Of a stretch of DNA of 25,075 bases, positions 18,469-25,075 are shown piece after piece. This DNA is from a virus. Every line of letters begins with the position of its first letter. Within the stretch, counting starts at the first letter, position 1. The translations under genes were made by a program, and so were the position numbers. The notes beneath the pieces were generated by a model. The model made no database searches. It saw only the letters and a program-made list of their open reading frames with translations, and was not told the origin of the DNA. The stretch lies in IMG/VR virus record IMGVR_UViG_3300025101_000170, positions 1-25,075 of that record; one strand, 5' to 3'.

Positions 18469-20167
18469 GTATCCTCCTTAAATGTTCTTCTGCTCTAATT
18501 GTTTCATCTATAGTTTTTTGTAAATTTTCATTATGTTTCGTAACTTTGTCTTGATAAATGACTTGACTTTGAGCATATATATTTCGATTGTCAATATAGT
18601 TTCTTGTTTCAAAATAATCACCTCCATTAATATTTAGTTGATTATTAAATATATCGTTGTTTGTGTTTCCATAATTCTCTATAGAAATGGGGCTTTCCAT
18701 AGCCCTAGCTACAATGAGGGAAGTAGCAATTAGTCTTTGGTCAACTCGTTTTAGAGTTTCGTTGACTTTCTTTTCTATAGATTCTACTGAAATAACTTTA
18801 GTATTGAGTGTAGTGTTTCCACTATCCCTGCTTTCTTCCACCTCCGTATCTCTGCTTTCGATGGTTTCTTCTCTTTCAGCAACTGTTTCAGTTCTTCCAT
18901 TTCCTGATTCACTATCTGTTGTTTCTCCTTCTCCGATAACCTCATCTACTTCTTCAGTAGCAACAGTAGTTTCTTTTTCAGGTTTAGGAGTATTGTTTTC
19001 AGTTTCCTCCACAGCTTCAGGTGTGTTTTCTGCGACTGTGCTTTCTTCTCTAGGCTCTGTAGAAACTCTTTCTTCGTTTTTTCTTGGTGTTGTTGCATTT
19101 CCTGTTCCTGTTTCAGTTTGTACGATTGTGCTAGTTTCTTCTCCTCTTCCAATTTCTTGTTGTGTAGGCTCTCGCTCAATTTCTCTGCTAGAGTTAGGGG
19201 TTTCGATGAGGGTCTCCCGTTCTTCAAAGAACTCTTGTATAACTTCGCTTGTTGGCGTGTTGTTAAAACTTTCTGTTGTTTCAATTCTTTCTTCAAAACC
19301 TTTGATTTCTGTTGTGAACGCTTCGATGGTCGTTGGTTTTTCATATGCTACCTCCATAGGTATAATTTCTTCTTCAATAGCTATTGTAAATATTTCAACA
19401 ATTCCTGTGTTGATTTCTTCCATAGCTATTTCTTCAATATATATTTCTTCAATTATTTGAATAACTGGTTCTTCATATGCCTCAAAAGTAAATTCTTCTA
19501 TTGGTATAAACTCTACTGTTTCTATTTCTGTAGATAATACTTCTTCTATTTCTTGAAAAGTGGTTGTTATATGTGATGTTTGTATTGCTGACAACACCTC
19601 ATCATCATAAGACATTGTTACAGAAATATTATCCAAATTAGGCCCGCCAAGATTAGCAGGGCTATTAGCGTCACTACCACTAAGAAAAATATTTCCAATG
19701 TTGCTACCAACACCTGAATACGAGACACTATCTGTAAAATCTTTGCCATTAATTCCTGTAACATTAGTTCTCTCCTGTGTTGTAGTAGCTAATACATTAC
19801 TATCTGAATCTCTAATTTGTAAACGTATTGTAAAGGTATCTGCTTCTCCTTGACCTCCCCAACAACCTGATATACCACATTCACCATTCTGTACTTGTAC
19901 ACTTGAATTCAAGGTAATACCGTTGTTCAACATAGGTTGGGTTATTACATCAGATGTAAGATTAAATGATTGTTCTATACTACCACTATCTCCAAACTCT
20001 AAATCGTAATTACTACCACAACAGTCACCTAGTACCTGAACATTACCATTAGTTGTCCAACCAGTAGTATTGTTGTTTTCAAACGTTCCGTTTGTAATCA
20101 AGTTATTAGTAATTTGTGTATCTGCAAATACTACAAAAGGGAATAACAAAAGGCTTAAATATTTCAT
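18458..20167 (-). CDS. Large exported protein: signal peptide, beta domain, acidic disordered region
   Basis: A 569-aa protein with a Sec signal peptide (MKYLSLLLFPFVVFAD). Residues about 17-190 form a Cys-containing beta-sandwich-like domain (NLITNGTFENNNTTGW; GECGISGCWGG; PNLDNISVTMSYDD) resembling carbohydrate-binding modules that begin NxxxxGxFExxxxxxW. Residues about 195-430 are very Glu/Thr-rich and probably disordered. The last 130 residues are helical and Asn/Ile-rich, ending in a Lys/Arg/Glu helix. Export by a phage is unusual; envelope binding or superinfection blocking is possible. Its ATG overlaps the stop of the lipoprotein gene (ATGA). Confidence 0.72.
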   Translation of the reverse strand: MKYLSLLLFPFVVFADTQITNNLITNGTFENNNTTGWTTNGNVQVLGDCCGSNYDLEFGDSGSIEQSFNLTSDVITQPMLNNGITLNSSVQVQNGECGISGCWGGQGEADTFTIRLQIRDSDSNVLATTTQERTNVTGINGKDFTDSVSYSGVGSNIGNIFLSGSDANSPANLGGPNLDNISVTMSYDDEVLSAIQTSHITTTFQEIEEVLSTEIETVEFIPIEEFTFEAYEEPVIQIIEEIYIEEIAMEEINTGIVEIFTIAIEEEIIPMEVAYEKPTTIEAFTTEIKGFEERIETTESFNNTPTSEVIQEFFEERETLIETPNSSREIEREPTQQEIGRGEETSTIVQTETGTGNATTPRKNEERVSTEPREESTVAENTPEAVEETENNTPKPEKETTVATEEVDEVIGEGETTDSESGNGRTETVAEREETIESRDTEVEESRDSGNTTLNTKVISVESIEKKVNETLKRVDQRLIATSLIVARAMESPISIENYGNTNNDIFNNQLNINGGDYFETRNYIDNRNIYAQSQVIYQDKVTKHNENLQKTIDETIRAEEHLRRIRGY

Positions 20168-20283
20168 TGTTTATTAGGAACAGGTATTTCTTGTTCATTA
20201 CTCCCATAAATTGTCATAGGCCCTAATGTTACTGTGTGTTTAGCACAACTACTTAGTAACAGGCAAATTAGTATTATTTTCAT
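20164..20283 (-). CDS. 39-aa lipoprotein, possible outer-membrane spanin
   Basis: Read directly from the sequence: MKIILICLLLSSC is a complete lipoprotein signal with lipobox L-S-S-C (Cys13), followed by about 26 mature residues (AKHTVTLGPMTIYGSNEQEI, then PVPNKQ). Its TGA overlaps the ATG of the 569-aa gene as ATGA. Its first codons overlap the end of the 39-aa gene above in another frame, recalling Rz/Rz1-type overlaps. Outer-membrane spanin is one option; small lipoprotein toxins or entry blockers are others. Confidence 0.66.
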   Translation of the reverse strand: MKIILICLLLSSCAKHTVTLGPMTIYGSNEQEIPVPNKQ

Positions 20284-20368
20284 GTTTTTTTTGTTTATTA
20301 AATATTTTACTAAAGTTTTCATTAAACTTTTTTTTGTCCATAGGTCTTGGTCTAGAGCCTTTACTCAT
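20249..20368 (-). CDS. 39-aa basic micro-protein (MSKGSRPRP type)
   Basis: Begins MSKGSRPRPMDKKKFNENFS and ends in Lys/Asn-rich sequence. The MSKGS-x-x-RP-x-x-x-x-x-F-x-x-N-x-x-x-IF pattern is one I have seen in tiny proteins of marine phages. GAGG lies 8 nt upstream. It overlaps the first 35 bases of the lipoprotein gene in another frame. The function is unknown. Confidence 0.62.
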   Translation of the reverse strand: MSKGSRPRPMDKKKFNENFSKIFNKQKKHENNTNLPVTK

Positions 20369-20378
20369 AACATTATCC

Positions 20379-20987
20379 TCATTTATTCCAAGTCATACTA
20401 GGTTTGGTTTTAGTACCACCTGTTAATTCTTGTTTGCGTTTTTCAATCCATTTTTCTTTAGCTTTTTCACCTATCAAGCCATCTATTGGGCATGGAGTAC
20501 CTGCGTCCATCATTGCTTGCCATACGTTTTTATCTTGACACATCAATGATATTGCTGCGACTTTCATACCAAGTTTAGCTAATACAGATACAGACTTTCT
20601 TCTCTCGCAATTTGGGTCGACATAATAACTTCCAAACGTTCCACTAAAACCTATTACAGTTATGCCTGCCGCAAGAGGTATAACACAACTGTCTTGCCCG
20701 TAAACGCTCATAGCAGGCGCTGATGAACTATTAACAGCGGTTTTGGTATTAGTTGAGTTATTCGTTTCATTGTTTGTAGTCGTGTTAGAACTTGAGCCTG
20801 ATTGATATGTAGTCGAACTTTCATATCCACCGGTAATTGCAGTATTCGAGCCTGCGTTATTAGATTGAGTGTTTGTCGTACTACCACTAGAAGTAACATC
20901 TCCAATAGCATCAGCTATACCATAAGCTAATATAATTACTATCATTACTATGAAACATTGTTTTGCTATGATTTGCGACATCGCCAT
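20379..20987 (-). CDS. Membrane-anchored protein with Ser/Thr/Asn-rich linker
   Basis: A 202-aa protein. An N-terminal membrane helix (CFIVMIVIILAYGIADAIG, about 11-29) is followed by a long low-complexity Ser/Thr/Asn/Gly linker (about 30-90). A C-terminal domain with four Cys residues follows (YGQDSCVIPLAAGITVIGFS; DPNCERRKSVSVLA; LMCQD; GTPCPIDG). A basic tail ends the protein. The domain contains further hydrophobic stretches. It may be an envelope or virion-associated protein. The start lies inside the end of the DUF6321-like gene, with a 22-nt overlap. Confidence 0.66.
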   Translation of the reverse strand: MAMSQIIAKQCFIVMIVIILAYGIADAIGDVTSSGSTTNTQSNNAGSNTAITGGYESSTTYQSGSSSNTTTNNETNNSTNTKTAVNSSSAPAMSVYGQDSCVIPLAAGITVIGFSGTFGSYYVDPNCERRKSVSVLAKLGMKVAAISLMCQDKNVWQAMMDAGTPCPIDGLIGEKAKEKWIEKRKQELTGGTKTKPSMTWNK

Positions 20988-21217
20988 TTCCTAAGTGCTA
21001 GGGCTTTTCTAGTTGGTCTTCCTTTACTGTCTTTCATAGGGCCTTTAACGCCACTCATTCTTGCGCAAAAACTAGCTCTTCGTTTAGCCGCCTTAGAGCC
21101 TGGCTTAACTTTGCCGGTTACAGGTCTTTTAAGATTAGCTCCTGTAGTTCTTTTAAAAAACTTTCTACCAGCCTCGTTTAACCCACCGGTTTTGTTTTGG
21201 TATTTTTTTAAAACCAT
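20966..21217 (-). CDS. DUF6321-like small basic phage protein
   Basis: An 83-aa, strongly basic protein. The block RASFCARMSGVKGPMKDSKG, followed by RPTRKALALRKWRC, is the conserved core of a family I know from marine phages (DUF6321-like). GGLNEAGRKFF precedes it. The charge and paired Cys suggest a nucleic-acid-binding or virion-packaged protein. Its function is not established. The start codon overlaps the stop of the DUF5872-like gene by one base. Confidence 0.8.
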   Translation of the reverse strand: MVLKKYQNKTGGLNEAGRKFFKRTTGANLKRPVTGKVKPGSKAAKRRASFCARMSGVKGPMKDSKGRPTRKALALRKWRCRKS

Positions 21218-21498
21218 TATTTTCTACCTCTTTTTGCATAAGTTGAAACATTAGTAGGTTTACCACCTACTCCTTGTTTCTTAGCTCTTTTCCTTGTAAC
21301 AGCAGATTTTTTTTGTGATTTAGACATACTTTTTGCTTTAGATAAAGGTACACACTTAGGATAACCACGTTTACTACCTTTAGAACGGCCACAAGGTTGA
21401 TATTTACCTTTTTTCTTCGGAGCTCCTATATCTACCCATTTATCTTTAAACCACTTGGTAAGCCCACCACTAGCCCTAGCCACTTCTGTAACCACCAC
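21217..21498 (-). CDS. DUF5872-like small basic phage protein
   Basis: A basic protein of up to 93 aa. GGLTKWFKDKWVDIGAPKKK at about 11-30, then CGRSKGSKRGYPKCVPLSKA and KSMSKSQKKSAVTRKR, match the DUF5872 pattern (WVDI-x-x-PKK...PCGR...YPKCVP...A-x-x-MS-x-SQ). It would bind nucleic acid if charge is a guide. The start is uncertain: GTG at 21498 overlaps the upstream gene by 23 nt, while GTG at 21483 gives an 88-aa form nearer to the usual family start. Confidence 0.8.
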   Translation of the reverse strand: MVVTEVARASGGLTKWFKDKWVDIGAPKKKGKYQPCGRSKGSKRGYPKCVPLSKAKSMSKSQKKSAVTRKRAKKQGVGGKPTNVSTYAKRGRK

Positions 21499-21631
21499 CT
21501 CTTTTCTTGTATGTTCTTACAAGCCAGGCGTTTGCATAAGCTGAAGGGTAAACTTTAAACTTTTTTTTAGCTTCTGCTTTTACTCTTGAATATAACTTTT
21601 TGTTAGTGGGTATGTTTTTAGTTTTAGCCAT
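21476..21631 (-). CDS. 51-aa basic protein (KFKVYPSAYAN type)
   Basis: Read directly from the sequence: MAKTKNIPTNKKLYSRVKAE, then KKKFKVYPSAYANAWLVRTY and KKRGGGYRSG. The KFKVYPSAYANAW-x-V-x-x-YK-x-RGGGY motif is a strong signature of a small basic phage protein that accompanies DUF5872-like genes in marine phages, and sometimes is fused to them. The gene is too short for simple gene calls but is clearly coding. Confidence 0.78.
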   Translation of the reverse strand: MAKTKNIPTNKKLYSRVKAEAKKKFKVYPSAYANAWLVRTYKKRGGGYRSG

Positions 21632-21633
21632 AA

Positions 21634-22068
21634 TTATTTACGTGTCAAACTGCCTCCAAAATATAATCCTATGATTGAAAAAATTGTATGTGATTGTAGG
21701 TTTGTTATGAAAATTGAATTGCCTTCTTTCCAAACAGACGTTTCATAAGTAGAACCAAAAATCCACCAACCACTATCTGCTTCAGTGACTATTTGGTAAA
21801 TTACATTAACATCAGTAAATATTGGCGCCATAATAGGTACAACAATAATAGAAAATACACACATTAAAGCAATCCAACGTCTAGTGTGTTTAGTATGGGC
21901 ATCTTTAACATCTCTTGCTTTGTCAGTTTGTTTTGCGGCAAACCCAGCACGTTGCATTAACATTTTTTGTTTTTCTTGTTCAGCTTGCCCTTTCTGAGCT
22001 AAAATACTCATAACACCACCCAATACGGTAGAACCTAACATAGAAATTAATTCCATCGGTATCATCAT
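21634..22068 (-). CDS. Membrane protein with two TM helices, holin-like
   Basis: A 144-aa protein. A hydrophobic N-terminus (ISMLGSTVLGGVMSILAQKG) is followed by a charged amphipathic helix (EQEKQKMLMQRAGFAAKQTD). A long membrane helix (WIALMCVFSIIVVPIMAPIF) and a C-terminal hydrophobic segment (HTIFSIIGLYFGGSLTRK) complete it. Proteins with this plan are common near the structural genes of marine podoviruses and are often listed as holin-like, but no pore-forming function is shown. The ATG overlaps the stop of the 861-aa gene (ATGA). Confidence 0.68.
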   Translation of the reverse strand: MMIPMELISMLGSTVLGGVMSILAQKGQAEQEKQKMLMQRAGFAAKQTDKARDVKDAHTKHTRRWIALMCVFSIIVVPIMAPIFTDVNVIYQIVTEADSGWWIFGSTYETSVWKEGNSIFITNLQSHTIFSIIGLYFGGSLTRK

Positions 22069-24650
22069 TTACCTCCAATTATTTCATTTATAGTTTCATC
22101 ATCTACATCACTTCCGCCTACATTTGGCATTATAGGGTCTAAATTAGTTGGGCTGTATTGTCCTCTAGGGTCTGTATAGGTATCTTCTATTTGTTTAATA
22201 CTACTACCTATAAAAGTAGGTTTTATACGTTTATCTTTAACTAAATCTATAGATTTTTTAAAATCAACTGCTCCAATTTCTTTAATATCTCTTGTCAAAA
22301 CTTTATATGCGTATAGACCTTCTAGTCCAGCTTGTTTGTAAGAAAATAATTGTGCTATATCGTTTACAGAACCAGTTCTGAATAACGCTGATGCACCTGT
22401 GTCTATAACTTCTTCAGATATTTTAAAATTAGTTTGTTTGTTAGTTGCTAAAACAACTTCTAATAAAGTATTTAAATCTTGCTTGGTACTTTTAGATTCT
22501 ATACCAAAAATATTATCAAATATATCTCTAGAAGATTTAGTACTAGACCATTTATCTATAGCTGATTTAAGTAAATCAGGGTCTACTACTACTCTGTTTA
22601 CATTACCTTTCCCACCTTCTTTTACGGCTGTAAAAGCAATTTCACTTAAAGTAGATTTTTTAATGAGATCATTAAATTTTAATAAAGCATCAGGGTCATC
22701 CTTTAGTATTCCTCTAATTTTGTTTACAGTTCCAATAACTCTTTCACTCAAACCCATGTTTTTATTATTTTGAAACCAAAAACCTATTTCCAAAGGACTC
22801 ATGTCATCTACATTTACTATTCTATTTATAAAGTTGTCATCTAATTTGTTTTTGCTACCCATTTCTCTTGATATAACAGGCCCAAAATCATCGTATAATT
22901 TATGGTATAAACGTCTAGCTTCTTTTATATCAGCTATTTTTGTTGCAGTCATATTACTAGATGGCTTATACATTAGACTGTCAAATAAACCGTCTATGTG
23001 TTCATCTACTTTATGAAAATATTTTAAAACTTGTGCTTGTTGTACTGTGTCATCTTTTGGAACTTGATTATAAACATTTTGTATCTTAGTTCTAAAATTT
23101 AAAACACCCTTTAAATCAAAACCTTTAACAAAATCACCACTTTTACCAACCATATCTTTACTATATTGTTGTGTCATTTCGTGTATTTTTAAAAGGTAAT
23201 TATCTGTTTTTAAGTTTTTTAATTGTTTGGCAGATAAAGCTGTTTGACCTTTTATAAAGGCTTCCATGTTACTAGATAATTTCTCAAACTCTCTTGGTAC
23301 TATCTGTAATTTATCGTCTATGAATTTATCATATTGTAATTTTATTTGTTTTTCTAAACCATCTTTTTGGTTTTTTAAACTGTTCTGTACAAACAACCCT
23401 AGTTGTTCTGTAAATTGAGTATTACCACCTTTTTGGTCTTTTATAAATTTTGAAATTAAATCATTAGTTACATTTTCATCTGTTATTCCAAGTGTTTTTG
23501 TAAAAGCTCTTAAAGCATTTTCTTCTTGTATTAATTTAACTTCTAATGCTAATTTTTGTGCATCAGCTCCAAATTTACCTTGTAAAAACTCGTCAAACCT
23601 AGTTTCATCTACACTTTGTTGTAATGGATTACTTGAGTTTGTTGCACCTCTAGCTTGAAATCCTAAAAGAGGTATTCCTAAATCATGGGCTCTTGCTGAT
23701 AAAAATGCTTCTTTTGGAGATAAACCATTTTCTATATTTTTTAAAGTATTAACTAATATTGAATCGTTTGCTTGATAAATTATACCATTTGCGTCTGTTA
23801 TAAACTCGCCTTTGTCATCTTTAACTTTTCTAATGCCAATGTCTTTTAGTTTTCCAAAACCTTGTTGGTTAATTTCTTGGGTTTTTACATCAAAATATTT
23901 AGGAAAACGTTCACGTTTAAAATCAATAAATTTTGTTACACCTTTGCCTAATTGATTACTTAATACATTAGCTACAGGTAGTACAGCTGTAGTAATACCA
24001 GCTTCAGTACCTACTTTTGTAAAGTCTACTTTTAAATCAGTTCCGGGAAGATACGTTGTACCTTGTTCACCACCTAAAGCACTTGTTCCAGCTTGTTGCG
24101 CTATACTAACGGCTGAGCCTCCAAGAAATAAACCCACACCTTTTTTTAGGTATTCAGTACCTACACCTGCAATACTTGTAGCTTTAACTGGTCTAGATAC
24201 CATAGCAATAGGTGGATACCACATAGCTGTTTGGGCTGCTAACTGGTAATAATCTATTCCTGATGCGCCTCTAGGGTTTACATAAAATGTATATGGGTCT
24301 ACTTGTTTACCATTTTCTTGTCTAGGTATGCTGGCTATTATATTGTCATATTTATCTTTATTAAAATATGTGTTTGGAAACTGTGCTTTTATAACATCAG
24401 CTATCTCGTTTGTATCTGTAGTTAAAGTATAGGCTCCAGCTACTGCAGTCCATTGTTTAGCAGTGCTAAAATCATCTGCTGAATCTATAGAAAAGAAACT
24501 TCGTGGCATATCTTTATATTCCACAGCTTCATCGTAAAATAATTCATCAATAAAACCTACATCTTCTTCTTCGTTTGCTACTACATTTACCGCAGGTAAA
24601 CTAATAACTTCATCTATAATTTGTTCTGATTTTTCGTCAAATTCACTCAT
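22065..24650 (-). CDS. Large probable internal virion / ejection protein
   Basis: An 861-aa protein. Residues 1-50 are acidic and disordered. An Ala/Gly-rich hydrophobic stretch at about 160-200 (VGLFLGGSAVSIAQQAGTSA) may insert in membrane. From about 270 to 830 it is mostly long helices rich in Lys, Asp, Leu and Phe. This is the general plan of podovirus internal core proteins that leave the head during DNA entry. No lytic transglycosylase or peptidase motif is visible. It overlaps genes at both ends by ATGA. The role is inferred from size, composition and late position. Confidence 0.62.
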   Translation of the reverse strand: MSEFDEKSEQIIDEVISLPAVNVVANEEEDVGFIDELFYDEAVEYKDMPRSFFSIDSADDFSTAKQWTAVAGAYTLTTDTNEIADVIKAQFPNTYFNKDKYDNIIASIPRQENGKQVDPYTFYVNPRGASGIDYYQLAAQTAMWYPPIAMVSRPVKATSIAGVGTEYLKKGVGLFLGGSAVSIAQQAGTSALGGEQGTTYLPGTDLKVDFTKVGTEAGITTAVLPVANVLSNQLGKGVTKFIDFKRERFPKYFDVKTQEINQQGFGKLKDIGIRKVKDDKGEFITDANGIIYQANDSILVNTLKNIENGLSPKEAFLSARAHDLGIPLLGFQARGATNSSNPLQQSVDETRFDEFLQGKFGADAQKLALEVKLIQEENALRAFTKTLGITDENVTNDLISKFIKDQKGGNTQFTEQLGLFVQNSLKNQKDGLEKQIKLQYDKFIDDKLQIVPREFEKLSSNMEAFIKGQTALSAKQLKNLKTDNYLLKIHEMTQQYSKDMVGKSGDFVKGFDLKGVLNFRTKIQNVYNQVPKDDTVQQAQVLKYFHKVDEHIDGLFDSLMYKPSSNMTATKIADIKEARRLYHKLYDDFGPVISREMGSKNKLDDNFINRIVNVDDMSPLEIGFWFQNNKNMGLSERVIGTVNKIRGILKDDPDALLKFNDLIKKSTLSEIAFTAVKEGGKGNVNRVVVDPDLLKSAIDKWSSTKSSRDIFDNIFGIESKSTKQDLNTLLEVVLATNKQTNFKISEEVIDTGASALFRTGSVNDIAQLFSYKQAGLEGLYAYKVLTRDIKEIGAVDFKKSIDLVKDKRIKPTFIGSSIKQIEDTYTDPRGQYSPTNLDPIMPNVGGSDVDDETINEIIGGK

Positions 24651-25075
24651 TGGTTACCTACTAGGTTGTTATATCTTTCCGGTGTAATTACTATTTGTTT
24701 TTTTAATAAATCATTGTTAATAAATCTTGGTAAAAAAGTAAATTTATCATCCTTAACTCCTTTTCCATCTGTTGCATATTTATAAATATAAACATCTTTT
24801 GTTGGGTGTTTTATCCAAGAAGACTCACTTCTAAAATCTTTAGCCCCTTTAGCTTCTAATGTAAAGTTAAGAAAATCTCTATCTTGATTATTTAAAACAC
24901 TTATTTGTAAATTACCTATATTTTCTTTTGTTGGCGTTACTTTTGCTCCATTTTTATCTACTAATTCATAACCTTTACCAAATAAATAATCTTTTTGAAA
25001 TTCGTTAAAATCATAGTTTTCTTGTTTTCCAGTTATATTACTTTTTCCAACAGTAACAGTATCATCTAAAGATGC
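24647..25075 (-). CDS. Partial gene (C-terminal 142 residues), late virion operon
   Basis: An open frame enters from the right edge and ends with ...RYNNLVGNQ and a TGA that overlaps the ATG of the 861-aa gene (ATGA). The visible part is Lys/Asp/Asn-rich with alternating strands (DYLFGKGYELVDKNGAKV; NQDRDFLNFTLEAKGAKDF; KDVYIYKYATDGKG). The beginning is outside the window. It is probably another internal virion or tail protein; I do not recognise it. Confidence 0.72.
   Translation of the reverse strand, partial: ASLDDTVTVGKSNITGKQENYDFNEFQKDYLFGKGYELVDKNGAKVTPTKENIGNLQISVLNNQDRDFLNFTLEAKGAKDFRSESSWIKHPTKDVYIYKYATDGKGVKDDKFTFLPRFINNDLLKKQIVITPERYNNLVGNQ

Noticed and set aside
18687-19460. 257-codon open frame on the plus strand
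   Set aside because: It is antisense to the exported protein gene; its Ser/Val-rich sequence is the mirror of Glu/Thr-rich codons, and no ribosome site is seen.

Overview
The window looks like part of the genome of a tailed (podovirus-like) double-stranded DNA phage of a low-GC, probably marine, bacterium. The evidence is a full packaging and head module: terminase large subunit, P22-type portal, scaffold-like protein and SU10-type capsid protein. It also has a Red-like recombination cassette, many overlapping small genes, no host-type genes and strongly A+T-rich sequence. The marine host is an inference from base composition and from small basic protein families (DUF6321-like, DUF5872-like) that I associate with marine phages.

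Layout: (1) 1-7240, minus strand: large terminase, portal, a run of very small genes (one HTH protein, one coiled-coil membrane protein), scaffold, major capsid, decoration-like protein and a partial gene. (2) 7241-8371: about 1.1 kb without convincing genes, A+T-rich and full of short repeats, with a TATAAT-type promoter pointing left into the terminase gene. (3) 8372-10993, plus strand: eight small genes of unknown function with near-identical AGGAGG ribosome sites, closed by a strong intrinsic terminator at 11018-11052. (4) 11053-14938, minus strand: tightly overlapped early/DNA-metabolism genes (putative helicase loader, HTH protein, Ref-like HNH nuclease, DNA methyltransferase, Q-like zinc-finger protein). 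(5) 15194-17660, plus strand: single-strand annealing protein, lambda-type exonuclease, SSB-like protein and small genes. (6) 17765-25075, minus strand: small terminase subunit, membrane/exported proteins, a tiny lipoprotein, small basic phage proteins and a large probable virion protein.

The outstanding feature is in region 3. Six intergenic spaces each contain a complete type I hammerhead ribozyme: CUGANGA core, 4-bp stem II with a 5-nt loop, GAAA, stem III, GUA or GUC cleavage triplet, and a stem I made by GUAAUA-like and UAUUAC-like strands. Compensatory changes in all three stems support them. A seventh, divergent and circularly permuted (type III-like) candidate precedes the first gene. 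Each predicted cut lies about 10 nt before the Shine-Dalgarno sequence of the next gene. The operon would therefore cut itself into short mRNAs, each starting with a 5'-hydroxyl UAUUAC-(A/C-rich)-GGAGG leader and ending in a structured 3' end with a 2',3'-cyclic phosphate. Hammerheads are known in phages, but a gene-by-gene array acting as operon scissors, and possibly as cassette-exchange joints, is to my knowledge unusual.

Several genes below about 60 codons were read directly from the sequence: an XRE-like HTH protein, a 29-aa Lys-rich protein, a 56-aa protein after the portal, a 51-aa basic protein, and a lipoprotein overlapping a 39-aa gene in another frame.
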